In this document: positions 31,787 to 40,282 of the stretch, piece after piece
Numbering within the stretch: position 1 is the first letter of the stretch
How the letters are laid out: each line of letters opens with the position of its first letter
Assembly (NCBI GenBank): GCA_965232575.1
Contig: CBDDPZ010000008.1
Span: 1,302,001-1,366,000, forward strand
Length of the DNA: 64,000 nucleotides
Reading direction: 5' to 3'
Source: Bin5 sp965232575
GTDB lineage: Bacteria; Chloroflexota; Anaerolineae; Caldilineales; Caldilineaceae
Notes under the pieces: model-generated
What the model was told of the DNA's origin: nothing
The model's input: only the letters and a program-made list of their open reading frames with translations
Databases searched by the model: none
Position numbers and translations under genes: made by a program

Positions 31787-33106
31787 ATGAAGCTGAATTC
31801 TCGTAGAATCAATTTCAGTACAGTGTTGGCACTGTCCATTCTGTGCCTTTTCCTGCTCAGCGCCTGTGCACCCATCGCGGCCCCTGCCGCCGGTGACGGC
31901 GGATCCGCCGCCGAAATGGTCGAAATCCGTCTCGCCTCCTACGGTCTGGGCGACGCCTGGAACAATACACTGGAGCAGACCATCGACGGCTTCCGCGAGC
32001 AGAATCCCAACATCAGCGTGAAAGTCGAGTTCCGTCCCATCGACGCCTACTGGGACAAACTGCAGACGGAGTTTGCCGCCGGTACCGCGCCCGACATAAC
32101 CATCAACCAGATGAACTGGGTCATCCCCGGCGCCGCTCGCGGCATGTTTGTAGACCTGGCGCCCTTCATCGAAGCTGACCAGGTCGACATGTCCGCCTAC
32201 TTCTACGATATGGAGCCGGAATGGGGCTGGAATGGAGGCCTCTATGGCGGTCTGCTCTATGCCGGCGGTCAAGTCCTCTACATTAACAAGGACCTGTTGG
32301 CTGCAGCTGGTCTCGACTTCCCATCCGCTGACTGGACATGGAACGATATGCTCAGCTATGCTGAACAATTGACCGATCCGGACAATAACCAGTGGGGTCT
32401 CTACATCAGTCCGCTGAATCCCCCCTACTGGGGCGCCTCCTTCATCCATGGCGCCGGCGGCGCCGTCCTCAGCGACGACCGCGCCAGCTGTACCCTGACC
32501 TCCCCCGAATCGCAGGCCGGCCTCCAGTACATTGCCGACCTGATCTTTGAACACGAGGTCATGCCCGCGCCTGTTACCCTGCAAGGACAGGAGAATCCCT
32601 TCCTCACCGGCAAAGTCGCCATCTACTTTGGCGGCACCTGGCAGGAAGGTCAGATCCGTCAGGCCGGCTTCGATTGGGATTTCGCCCACATGCCCGCCCA
32701 CCCCGAAACCGGCATTCGCAGCGTGCAGATGGGCTCCAACGCTTGGTCCGTCCTCAGCAGCAGCGAACACATTGAAGAATCGTGGCAGCTCGTCAAGTTC
32801 CTGATGGGCGAAGGCGGGCAGACCGGCATGATGGCCAACGGCGTGCCCGGCCTGACCGCAGTCGTCGAAAGCGATGACTACCTGGCGCTGCACCAGCCCC
32901 AGGACATCAGCGTAGCCATCAGTGATTTCGCCAACTATGGCCATGACTACTACCCGACGCCCGACACCGGCGAATGGTGGAGCGCCGTCGGCCAGGAGCT
33001 CTCAGTCATCTGGTCCGGCGAGGCCACAGTTGAAGAAGCGACCGAACGCGCCTGCGCCGCCGTCGAAGAGATCTTCGCCCGCCGGCCCGCCGAATGGGGA
33101 CAGTAG
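31787..33106 (+). CDS. Sugar ABC transporter substrate-binding lipoprotein (family 1)
   Basis: 439 residues from the ATG at 31787 with AGGAG ten bases upstream; the longer frame to 31706 lacks a site. The signal peptide ends at a lipobox LLSAC27, so the mature protein would be lipid-anchored outside the membrane. FREQNPNISVKVEFRPIDAY and KLQTEFAAGTAPDITINQMN match the extracellular solute-binding family 1 pattern for oligosaccharides. WLACs in the C-lobe (EESWQLVKFLMGEGGQTGMM) are typical. First gene of a cluster with two permeases and three catabolic genes. Confidence 0.9.
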   Translation: MKLNSRRINFSTVLALSILCLFLLSACAPIAAPAAGDGGSAAEMVEIRLASYGLGDAWNNTLEQTIDGFREQNPNISVKVEFRPIDAYWDKLQTEFAAGTAPDITINQMNWVIPGAARGMFVDLAPFIEADQVDMSAYFYDMEPEWGWNGGLYGGLLYAGGQVLYINKDLLAAAGLDFPSADWTWNDMLSYAEQLTDPDNNQWGLYISPLNPPYWGASFIHGAGGAVLSDDRASCTLTSPESQAGLQYIADLIFEHEVMPAPVTLQGQENPFLTGKVAIYFGGTWQEGQIRQAGFDWDFAHMPAHPETGIRSVQMGSNAWSVLSSSEHIEESWQLVKFLMGEGGQTGMMANGVPGLTAVVESDDYLALHQPQDISVAISDFANYGHDYYPTPDTGEWWSAVGQELSVIWSGEATVEEATERACAAVEEIFARRPAEWGQ

Positions 33107-33123
33107 TCCCTCTTATGCAACAG

Positions 33124-33160
33124 AAAATGGGGAGATGGCAGTTCACCATCTCCCCATTTT
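33124..33160 (+). terminator. Attenuator-like hairpin after the binding-protein gene
   Basis: Perfect 15-bp stem AAAATGGGGAGATGG (33124-33138) and CCATCTCCCCATTTT (33146-33160) with a 7-base loop and a short T-run. It stands 18 bases after the binding-protein stop and before the permease start. Partial termination here would make more binding protein than permease, a common pattern in such operons. Confidence 0.85.
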
Positions 33161-33174
33161 GGTTGGTCTTCATT

Positions 33175-34095
33175 ATGCAAATTCTTGCATCCTTCAGACG
33201 GATGCCGGCTCACATCCGCCGCGAGGCAATCGAGGGCTACCTCTTCATTATGCCCTGGCTGGTCGGCCTGGTTGTCTTTGTAGTCGGTCCCATTATCGCC
33301 TCCTTCTATCTCAGCTTGACCGACTACGAGGTGATCCGTCCACCCACCTTCATCGGGCTGCGCAACTTCGATCAACTGGTCAATGACCGCCTCTTCTGGC
33401 AGGCGCTAAAAGTTTCGTCGATTTACGTATTCGCCAGCGTGCCGATGGGGCTGGTCCTGTCTTTCGCCGTCGCCCTCCTGATGAACCAGAAAGTGGGATT
33501 CGTCAGCCTTTGGCGCACGGTCTACTACATCCCTACATTGGTCCCGGTAATAGCCAGCACCATGCTCTGGCTGTGGATCTTCAACCCCGAGTTCGGCCTG
33601 CTCAATATGGCGCTGGCTCTCGTCGGCATCGATGGTCCCCTGTGGCTGGGCCACACCCGCTGGGCTTTGCCTTCCCTGATCCTCATGAGTCTGTGGACCG
33701 TAGGCGCGCCCATGCTGATCTATCTCGCAGGCCTCCAGGGCATCCCCACCGACCTCTACGAGGCAGCCGATATCGACGGCGCCGGCGTCTGGGTGAAGTT
33801 CCGCAATGTCACGATTCCAATGATGACACCCGTCATCTTCTTCAACCTCGTCATCAATATGATCGCATCCTTTCAAGTCTTCGTGCAGCCCTTCATCATG
33901 ACCGAAGGCGGCCCGCGTTACGCGACCCTCTTCTACGTGCTATATCTCTACCAGAACGCTTTTCAGTTTTTCCGCATGGGCTACGCTTCGGCTCTGGCCT
34001 GGGTCCTGTTTGCCGTGATTCTGGCGCTGACGGTAGTCGTCTTCCGCTCCTCCGCGCTCTGGGTCTACTATGAAGGCGAGTTGAGGCAGAGGTGA
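33175..34095 (+). CDS. Sugar ABC transporter permease, MalF/UgpA-like
   Basis: 306 residues from the ATG at 33175; the open frame reaches back to 33094 but that part overlaps the hairpin and the previous gene. A later ATG at 33202 (MPAHIRREAIEGYLFIMPWL) is an alternative. Six membrane helices. The EAA loop is YEAADIDGAGVWVKFRNVTI with P-x-M-x-P after it, contacting the ATPase. No ATPase gene is in the cluster; CUT1 systems often use a shared ATPase encoded elsewhere. It ends in GTGA, overlapping the second permease. Confidence 0.88.
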   Translation: MQILASFRRMPAHIRREAIEGYLFIMPWLVGLVVFVVGPIIASFYLSLTDYEVIRPPTFIGLRNFDQLVNDRLFWQALKVSSIYVFASVPMGLVLSFAVALLMNQKVGFVSLWRTVYYIPTLVPVIASTMLWLWIFNPEFGLLNMALALVGIDGPLWLGHTRWALPSLILMSLWTVGAPMLIYLAGLQGIPTDLYEAADIDGAGVWVKFRNVTIPMMTPVIFFNLVINMIASFQVFVQPFIMTEGGPRYATLFYVLYLYQNAFQFFRMGYASALAWVLFAVILALTVVVFRSSALWVYYEGELRQR

Positions 34096-35036
34096 GTAGA
34101 ACACATCGCCCGGCGCCCGTCACCGACGGCGGACAGATGGCGTCGGCTCAGCGCAAAGTCGCCGCGCTGCACTCTTCAGGCTCGCCCCACTGGCTCGCCA
34201 GCAGACGCCGACGCATCTTGTTACAGAAACTTATCATCTATCCTATCCTCTTTGCCGGCGCCTGCGTGATGATGATCCCTCTGGTCTGGCTTCTCTCCTC
34301 TAGCCTCAAGGACAGCGGCCGCATCTTCATCTTCCCGCCCCAGTGGATCCCCAACCCGTGGCGGCCCGAAAACTACCCGGCCGTGCTCGATGCCATCCCC
34401 TTTCTCCGCTTTGCCTGGAATACGGTCTTCGTCACCGCACTCGCCTTGCTCGGCCAGCTGATCTCCTCGAGCCTGGTTGCCTTCGGCTTTGCCCGTCTTC
34501 GCTTTCCCGGACGCGACCTGCTCTTCCTGATCCTATTGGCCACGATCATGATCCCATATCAGGTCACGCTCATCCCGACCTTCATTCTCTTTCGCATTCT
34601 CGGCTGGCTCGACACCTACGCCCCTCTGATCGTGCCCTATTGGCTCGGCGGCGGCGCCTTCTTCATCTTTCTGCTCCGCCAGTTTTACATGCGCCTGCCT
34701 CTCGATCTCGACGACGCCGGCCGCATCGACGGCGCCAGCACCTTTGGCATCTACCGCCATATCATCCTCCCCCAATCGCGGCCCGCACTGGGCGTTGTCG
34801 CCGTCTTCTCCTTCCTCAACCACTGGAACGATTTCTTCAATCCGCTCATCTTCCTCAGCACAACCGAAAAGTACACCCTCGCCCTCGGAATCAATCTCTT
34901 CCGCGGCTATCAGGTCACCCAATGGCACCTGCTCATGGCCGCCAGCGTCATGGTCAGCATGCCCTGCATCCTGCTCTACGCCCTCGCCCAGCGATATTTC
35001 ATTCAAGGGATCGTCTTCACCGGTGTCAAACAATGA
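34092..35036 (+). CDS. Sugar ABC transporter permease, MalG/UgpE-like
   Basis: 314 residues, GTG start in the overlap. Six helices begin at LIIYPILFAGACVMMIPLVW. The EAA-type loop reads DDAGRIDGASTFGIYRHIIL with P-Q-S-R-P following. The first 38 residues are not like the family: they include GGQMASAQRKVAA (about 13-25), encoded by half of a repeat B element (34136-34157). So the N-terminal tail has been altered by the repeat, apparently without breaking the frame. Confidence 0.88.
   Translation: MSRTHRPAPVTDGGQMASAQRKVAALHSSGSPHWLASRRRRILLQKLIIYPILFAGACVMMIPLVWLLSSSLKDSGRIFIFPPQWIPNPWRPENYPAVLDAIPFLRFAWNTVFVTALALLGQLISSSLVAFGFARLRFPGRDLLFLILLATIMIPYQVTLIPTFILFRILGWLDTYAPLIVPYWLGGGAFFIFLLRQFYMRLPLDLDDAGRIDGASTFGIYRHIILPQSRPALGVVAVFSFLNHWNDFFNPLIFLSTTEKYTLALGINLFRGYQVTQWHLLMAASVMVSMPCILLYALAQRYFIQGIVFTGVKQ
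34136..34157. repeat. Repeat family B, right half only, inside a coding region
   Basis: GATGGCGTCGGCTCAGCGCA followed by AA. The left half is missing or too diverged (CGCCCGGCGCCCGTCACCGA). It is translated as Q-M-A-S-A-Q-R-K in the permease N-terminus. Confidence 0.7.
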
Positions 35037-35062
35037 ACGTTTCACGCGCAGAGTAAACGACT

Positions 35063-36223
35063 ATGGAAAACTCACACCGACGCGCGTCGTCGCCTCAGGA
35101 TGGGAAAATCCGGGTTTGCGCTTCGCCAAGTGCGCAGGTGCGGTCGGATCAGCGCAAAGTCGGCGTACTCGGCCTCGGCCAAGGTCGCTCCCACCTGCGC
35201 GCCTTTCAGATCCTTGAAGGCGCGACAGTCGCCGCCGTCTGCGACCAAGATGAACGCCTCGCCGAGCGCGTAGCCCACGAATTCGGCGTCGAAACTCGCT
35301 TCCCCACCTACGAAGCCATGCTTGAAGACCCCGCCATCGATCTCATCGTCGTCGCCACGCCCGACCATCTGCACGGGCAGCACGCCATCATGGCGCTCGA
35401 ATCGGGCAAGCACGTCCTTTCCGAGATCCCTATGGCAACCACACTGGCCGAATGTAAGCGTATCATCCAGCTCACCGACCGCCATGGCCTCAAATACCAC
35501 ATGGGCAACCAGGTCCGCTACGCCTTCTGCCTGCGCGACGTGCAGAAAATGATCCGCACCGGCGACCTCGGCGAAATCTTCTACGGCGAGGGCGAATACC
35601 TCCACACCATGGACGACATTGTAAAAGACCGCCCACCCGATCACTGGCGCATCCACCCCCAGACGCCCCAGACCACTCTCCTCGGCGGCGGTCCCCACGC
35701 CATCGACACCCTGCGCTGGCTTATGGGCGTCGACTTCATCGAGGCACAGGCCTACCACGCCCAACGGCAGTCCCGCTGGCAGACCACGCACACCACCGTC
35801 GCCCTCTTCAAAGCCGGCAACGGCGCCGCCGCCAAGGTGACCGTATCCTACGGCATGGTCCGCCCCTACTGCCTTTACTACTCCGTCTACGGCAGCGCCG
35901 GCTCCTTCGAACGCACCCGCGATCAGGGCGGCGCCGTCGAGGACACCATCAACTATCACTATCATGACAGGATAGCCGGCGCCCGCCGCATGGCGCCCGT
36001 CACCGTTCCCAACTGGAGCAATCCGGCCATCCAACACCAGCACTCGCTCGGACACGGCACCATGGAGATCGAACAGGCCCAACAGTTCCTCCGTGCAATC
36101 ACCGCCGACGAGGAGCCGGCCATCGGCCCGCGCGAGGCCGCCCGTTCGATTGCCGCCGGCATCTGCGCCCTCCAGTCCGCCCAACAGGGAGGCGGCCCGG
36201 TCGCCGTACCCGCCTTTGACTAA
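35063..36223 (+). CDS. Gfo/Idh/MocA-family dehydrogenase with repeat-encoded insert
   Basis: 386 residues. The NAD-binding fold reads GVLGLGQGRSHLRAF; ATPDHLHGQHAIMALESGKH and LSEIPMATTLAEC are family blocks. G-G-G-P-H-A-I-D-T-L-R-W is the C-terminal-domain motif with the catalytic-region His. It oxidises or epimerises sugars using NAD(P). Residues about 18-32 (CASPSAQVRSDQRK) come from a 44-base repeat B element placed exactly in the first beta strand, between KIRV and GVLGLG, and ending in KV so the strand is rebuilt. The start ATG follows weak AGTAAACGACT. Downstream genes suggest sugar-acid catabolism. Confidence 0.88.
   Translation: MENSHRRASSPQDGKIRVCASPSAQVRSDQRKVGVLGLGQGRSHLRAFQILEGATVAAVCDQDERLAERVAHEFGVETRFPTYEAMLEDPAIDLIVVATPDHLHGQHAIMALESGKHVLSEIPMATTLAECKRIIQLTDRHGLKYHMGNQVRYAFCLRDVQKMIRTGDLGEIFYGEGEYLHTMDDIVKDRPPDHWRIHPQTPQTTLLGGGPHAIDTLRWLMGVDFIEAQAYHAQRQSRWQTTHTTVALFKAGNGAAAKVTVSYGMVRPYCLYYSVYGSAGSFERTRDQGGAVEDTINYHYHDRIAGARRMAPVTVPNWSNPAIQHQHSLGHGTMEIEQAQQFLRAITADEEPAIGPREAARSIAAGICALQSAQQGGGPVAVPAFD
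35115..35158. repeat. Repeat family B (44-bp variant) translated in frame
   Basis: TTTGCGCTTCGCCAAGTGCG … CGGTCGGATCAGCGCAAA with TTTGCGCT/AGCGCAAA ends. It interrupts the Rossmann-fold start of the dehydrogenase at 35063-36223 without a frameshift (45 bases, 15 codons, are added). Confidence 0.85.
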
Positions 36224-36231
36224 CACGCATT

Positions 36232-36284
36232 TTAGTGGTTAGTGAACTGCAGTTACTCGCCACTATCCACTATTCACTGTCGTT
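36232..36284. repeat. Repeat family E (TAGTGG…ACTGCAGT…CCACTATTCACTG)
   Basis: TTTTAGTGGTTAGTGAACTG, CAGTTACTCGCCACTATCCA, CTATTCACTGTCGTT. Imperfect hairpin with an AACTGCAGTT centre. Similar phrases occur at 42462, 46462, 50640, 51862, 53018 and 61502. Confidence 0.65.
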
Positions 36285-36299
36285 AACGAGGTTCCAACG

Positions 36300-38018
36300 A
36301 TGCTCCTGTTTCACAATGCCGGCGAAGCCCGCAGCCGCTACAGCTACTATCTGGCCGAGATCCTGCGCATGGAAGGGTTCGTTGATTTTGCCGAAGACGA
36401 CATCAGCGTCCTCCACGGAACTCTCCTGGCCCAACACGATCTCGTCATCCTGCCGCGCACCGCACTCAGCCGCGCCCAGATAGGCCAGCTGGTCGACTAC
36501 ATGCAAGGTGGCGGCCGGCTCATCGCCTTTCAGCCCGAACCGCAGCTGACCGAAGAACTGGGACTGCGCCCTTCCTTCCGCGGTCTCGATGGCGGCCTGT
36601 TGCAGATCGACACCAGTCATCCCACCTTGCATGGCCTGTACAGCGAACCGGTCCAGGTCGTGACGCCTGCCGTCGAGTGGACGCTCGACGCCGCAGAAGC
36701 TGCAAGCGAGCTGGCCGCCATCCGCCCTGCCGTGAATGGAGCAGATGCAGGAACGCCCGCCGTCGTATCGGCAACGTTAGGACGCGGCGCCGCGGTCCTC
36801 TTCGCCTACGATCTCCCCTACACCGTCGCCCGTCTGCGCCAGGGCAACCCCGACCACATCGATCTCTGCTTTGCCGGCCTCGACGGCATCTACCGGCCCA
36901 GCGAACTGTTCGTTGGACAGCTGCCCTTGCAGCAGATGCTGATCCCGCAGGCCGACCTGCACAGCGCCCTGCTCGCCCGCCTGATCGAGGAGTTGGCCCC
37001 CCGCCCGCGGCTGTGGTACTATCCGCACGCCGAGCGGACCAGTACACTGATCATGACCAGCGACGACGACTGGTCTACCCTGCCCCAGTTCGAAACTCTG
37101 CTCGACGGGTTGCGCCGCAGGCAGGCCCGCTGTACCTTCTACGTCGTTCCCAAAACCAACCTGACTCGCGACCATATCGAGGCCTGGGAAGCCGACGGAC
37201 ATACCTTCAGCGTACACCCTGCCCTCGAAGCCGATACCGTGCGCGAGATGCAGATCGAGGAGCCGCAAAGCGCTCTCGTCCGGCCCATGCTCGCAGAAAA
37301 CATCGAGCGCTACCAGCGGGAGTTCGGACGCCCCGTGCACACAATTCGCCACCATGCCGTCCGCTGGCGCGGCTACGTCGACGCCGCCCGCGATCTCTCC
37401 GAGCTCGGCGTCCGCATGGACCTCAACTACCTCGCCGTCTCGCCCTTTCTCGGCTACATGTGCGGCTCAGGACGTCCCCTCCGCTTCGTCGACGAGGCTG
37501 GCGCCCTCATCGACTGCTTCCAGCAACCCACACACTGGACCGAGGAATGCCTCATCCACCCCGAATTCGTATTCAGCTTCAAATGGACGGTCGAACGCGC
37601 CTTAGAGGAAACCGGCGCCATCATCCGTCGCGCCGCCCGTCGCTACTACATCCCCGTCGCCCTCAACTCCCATCCAGTCAGCTTTGCCACATACTCCAGC
37701 CCCCTTATCGAAGGCAACTGGGACACCGCCGTCGTCGAGGGAATGCCGATCCTCTCCGCCGACGACTGGCTCGACTGGACCGCAAGTCGCGACCAGCTTC
37801 GCATCACACTGGACGCAGAAGGAGGAACCCTCCACGCGGCCTCTCCCCTGCCTGCCGCGACCATCCTCCTGCCGCCCGCCCTGGGCGCGCCCCGCACAAG
37901 CGGCCAGACAGGCGCGCAAAAACGCTGGGGCCGCCGCTACACAACGGTCACCTTCAACGACCTGACCGTAGGCGTTCCCTATCGATTCGACTATCCCAAT
38001 GGGACAAGAAAACAGTGA
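36300..38018 (+). CDS. Polysaccharide-deacetylase-like protein with amidotransferase-like N-domain
   Basis: 572 residues. The N-terminal ~220 (LLFHNAGEARSRYSYYLAEI, DLVILPRTALSRAQIGQLVD, GGGRLIAFQPEP) look like a ThuA/class-I-amidotransferase-like fold without visible catalytic Cys. The C-terminal half has STLIMTSDDDWSTLPQFETL (the NodB-type D-D motif) and GHTFSVHPALE (metal His region), as in divergent carbohydrate esterases. No signal peptide, so it is predicted cytoplasmic, which is odd for a deacetylase. The stop overlaps the GTG of the enolase-superfamily gene. The function is inferred only at fold level. Confidence 0.65.
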   Translation: MLLFHNAGEARSRYSYYLAEILRMEGFVDFAEDDISVLHGTLLAQHDLVILPRTALSRAQIGQLVDYMQGGGRLIAFQPEPQLTEELGLRPSFRGLDGGLLQIDTSHPTLHGLYSEPVQVVTPAVEWTLDAAEAASELAAIRPAVNGADAGTPAVVSATLGRGAAVLFAYDLPYTVARLRQGNPDHIDLCFAGLDGIYRPSELFVGQLPLQQMLIPQADLHSALLARLIEELAPRPRLWYYPHAERTSTLIMTSDDDWSTLPQFETLLDGLRRRQARCTFYVVPKTNLTRDHIEAWEADGHTFSVHPALEADTVREMQIEEPQSALVRPMLAENIERYQREFGRPVHTIRHHAVRWRGYVDAARDLSELGVRMDLNYLAVSPFLGYMCGSGRPLRFVDEAGALIDCFQQPTHWTEECLIHPEFVFSFKWTVERALEETGAIIRRAARRYYIPVALNSHPVSFATYSSPLIEGNWDTAVVEGMPILSADDWLDWTASRDQLRITLDAEGGTLHAASPLPAATILLPPALGAPRTSGQTGAQKRWGRRYTTVTFNDLTVGVPYRFDYPNGTRKQ

Positions 38019-39133
38019 AGATAACGCAAATCGAGACGATTCCCGTCAAAGTGCCGATCAGCCCCGAAAGGGCTATCCGCGGCGGCCGCGGCGGCCATAC
38101 CGAATCGCCCTTCCTCCTCGTCAGAATCCACACCGACGAGGACATCGAAGGCCTCGGCGAGGTCTCCTGCACCCCAATCTGGAGCGGCGAGGACCAGGCC
38201 ACCGCCGCCCACTTCATCCAGCGCATGTTCGCGCCGCTGCTCATAGGCCGGGACCCAACCGAAATCGAGCGCCTCATGGCCGCGGTCAACGCCGCCGTCG
38301 CCAACAACCCCTTCACCAAGGCCGGCATAGAGATGGCCCTCTGGGACATCCTCGGCAAAGTCGCCGGCCTGCCCCTCTACCGCCTCTTCGGCGGCCCCGT
38401 CCGCGACCGGGTCAAAACGAAATTCTCAGTCTCCGGGCTTGCACCCGATCAGGCCACCGCCATCGCCGCCTGGGCCGTCGACCAGGGCTTCGACACCATG
38501 AAAGTCAAGGTCGGCCTGGACCCCGCCGAAGACGTAGCCCGCGTCGCCGCCGTCCGCGAAGCAATCGGCCCCGACGTGCGCCTCGGCGTCGACGCCAACG
38601 GCGGCTGGTCCGTGCGCACCGCCGTCCAGACCATACCGCAGCTCTACCGCTACGACATCTACTTCGTCGAGCAGCCCACGCCCGATCAGGACGTCTCCTG
38701 GCTTGCCGACGTCCGCCGCCGCACCCATCTGCCCGTCATGGCCGACGAAATCGTCTACTCGCCCCATGACGCCATGGCCGTCGCCCGCGCCCAGGCCGCC
38801 GACGTCCTCTCCCTCTACGTCGGCAAGGGCGGCATCACCCCGGCCCGCAACGTCGCCGCAGTCGCCGAAGCCGCCGGCCTCGTCTGCACCGTCGGCAGCA
38901 ACCTCGAACTCGGCATCGGCAACGCCGCCATGATTCACCTCGCCATGGCCACCCCGGCCATCGACGCCGAAACCTTCCCCTGCGACATCCTCAGCCCCTT
39001 CTTCTACGAGACCGACCTGCTCCAGGACCCCCTCCCAATCCGCGCCGGCGAAGCCCGGCCGCCAACGGGCCCCGGCCTCGGCGTCGCCCTCGACGAAGAC
39101 CAGGTCGCCTTCTACCGCACCGACAAGGATTAG
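38015..39133 (+). CDS. Enolase-superfamily enzyme (mandelate racemase/sugar-acid dehydratase-like)
   Basis: 372 residues from the GTG overlapping the upstream stop (GTGA); the same frame is open far upstream but only as a shadow. Catalytic K163-V-K165 (MKVKVG), metal ligands D193 (VDANGGW), E219 (FVEQPT) and D244 (VMADE), and K271 (VGKGGIT) are all present, so it is expected to be active. The K-x-K plus late Lys pattern fits the muconate-lactonizing/dipeptide-epimerase-like branch; a sugar-acid dehydratase is also possible. It ends the sugar cluster begun at 31787. Confidence 0.88.
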   Translation: MKITQIETIPVKVPISPERAIRGGRGGHTESPFLLVRIHTDEDIEGLGEVSCTPIWSGEDQATAAHFIQRMFAPLLIGRDPTEIERLMAAVNAAVANNPFTKAGIEMALWDILGKVAGLPLYRLFGGPVRDRVKTKFSVSGLAPDQATAIAAWAVDQGFDTMKVKVGLDPAEDVARVAAVREAIGPDVRLGVDANGGWSVRTAVQTIPQLYRYDIYFVEQPTPDQDVSWLADVRRRTHLPVMADEIVYSPHDAMAVARAQAADVLSLYVGKGGITPARNVAAVAEAAGLVCTVGSNLELGIGNAAMIHLAMATPAIDAETFPCDILSPFFYETDLLQDPLPIRAGEARPPTGPGLGVALDEDQVAFYRTDKD

Positions 39134-39222
39134 ATTGTTGAAGTTGAGATAAGAACGCTGGTTCAGGGCTTAGGGGTCAGGGGTTAGTAACTGCCTAACT
39201 GCCGTTGCTCGTCCCTGCAGTC

Positions 39223-40209
39223 CTACTGCAGCCGTATGCGAGGATCCACCACCGCCAGCAGAACATCGGAAAGCAGCGTGCCGATTACTGTCAGCGTACT
39301 CAGAAGAAAGAGGAAACTGCCCGCGAGGTACATGTCCTGCGAGGTGAGCGAACGCAGCAGCAGCGGCCCCGTCGTCTGCAAGCTCAACACCATCGCCACC
39401 AGCGTTGTGCCCGAAACGAGACTGGCCAGCGACCAGCCGACCGTGCTGAAAAACGGGTTGAGCGCAACCCGCACCGGATACTTCCAGATCAGCGCCCTTT
39501 CTCGCACACCTTTCGCCCGCGCCGTCTCCACATACGGCTTGTTGAGCTCGTCCAGCAGGTTGGCGCGCGTGATGCGGATGTTGCCCGCCGTGCCGTTCAC
39601 CGCCACGATCAACATCGGCACCCAGATGTGCTTCAACATATCCACGATCTTCGGCCAGCTCCACGGCTCCAGAACATATTCATCCGAGAACAGGCCGCCC
39701 ACATTCATGCCCAGCCAGGACTGGGCCAGAAACAGCACGATCAACGCCAGCAGAAAACCCGGTGTCCCCAGGCCGATAAAGCTGAACGTCGTCATAAGAT
39801 AATCGAGCCACGAGTATTGATGGGTCGCCGAATAGACCCCCACCGGTATTGCGATAAACCACCCCACCAGCAGCGCCCCCATCGACAGCGCCATCGTCAG
39901 CCCCAGGCGTTCCCAGATCAACTCACTGACCGGCTTCTGCCACTCAAAAGACTGCCCCCAGTCTCCTTTCACCAGCACGCCGTAAATCCACTTGAAATAC
40001 TGGACATACGCAGGCTGGCCCAGCCCGTAACGCTGGCGCAGCGATTCCAACTCCGCCTCGTCCACCTCATCCCCCTCCTGCCGCAGCTGCGCAACATAAG
40101 AAGTCAGAAAGTCACCCGGCGGCAGCTGGATAACAGCGAACGACAGAATCGAAATCGCGATCAGCATCGGAATGATCAACAAAATACGTTGAACAATATA
40201 GGCCAGCAT
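39223..40209 (-). CDS. Peptide-type ABC transporter permease (DppB-like)
   Basis: 328 residues, six helices. IQLPPGDFLTSYVAQLRQEG near the N-terminus and the EAA loop region RANLLDELNKPYVETARAKG mark the DppB/OppB family. It is most like the permease at 59187-60182 (the RANLLDELNKPYVETARAKG block is identical). The ATG is the first in frame. It lies downstream of a binding-protein gene on the same strand. No DppC partner is on this strand nearby, so it must pair with a permease from another locus or be a remnant. Confidence 0.9.
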   Translation of the reverse strand: MLAYIVQRILLIIPMLIAISILSFAVIQLPPGDFLTSYVAQLRQEGDEVDEAELESLRQRYGLGQPAYVQYFKWIYGVLVKGDWGQSFEWQKPVSELIWERLGLTMALSMGALLVGWFIAIPVGVYSATHQYSWLDYLMTTFSFIGLGTPGFLLALIVLFLAQSWLGMNVGGLFSDEYVLEPWSWPKIVDMLKHIWVPMLIVAVNGTAGNIRITRANLLDELNKPYVETARAKGVRERALIWKYPVRVALNPFFSTVGWSLASLVSGTTLVAMVLSLQTTGPLLLRSLTSQDMYLAGSFLFLLSTLTVIGTLLSDVLLAVVDPRIRLQ

Positions 40210-40215
40210 GAAACC

Positions 40216-40282
40216 CCCCCCAAAAAATCAGGGAAAATTCAGGGGAACCCCAGGGGTTTCCCCGCAGTTCCCCTGCCGTTCT
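40216..40282. repeat. Repeat family G (AGGGGAACCCC…GGTTTCCCC)
   Basis: AATTCAGGGGAACCCCAGGG, GTTTCCCCGCAGTTCCCCTG. Self-complementary GGGGAACCCC. Related copies lie within 19254-19333 and at about 49157-49206. It fills the 71-base gap before the permease. Confidence 0.55.

Noticed and set aside
36677..39133. Long plus-strand frame of 818 codons fusing a shadow of the deacetylase-like gene to the enolase-superfamily gene
   Set aside because: The first 446 codons are Arg/Pro-rich shadow sequence of the real gene in another frame; the enzyme begins at the GTG at 38015.
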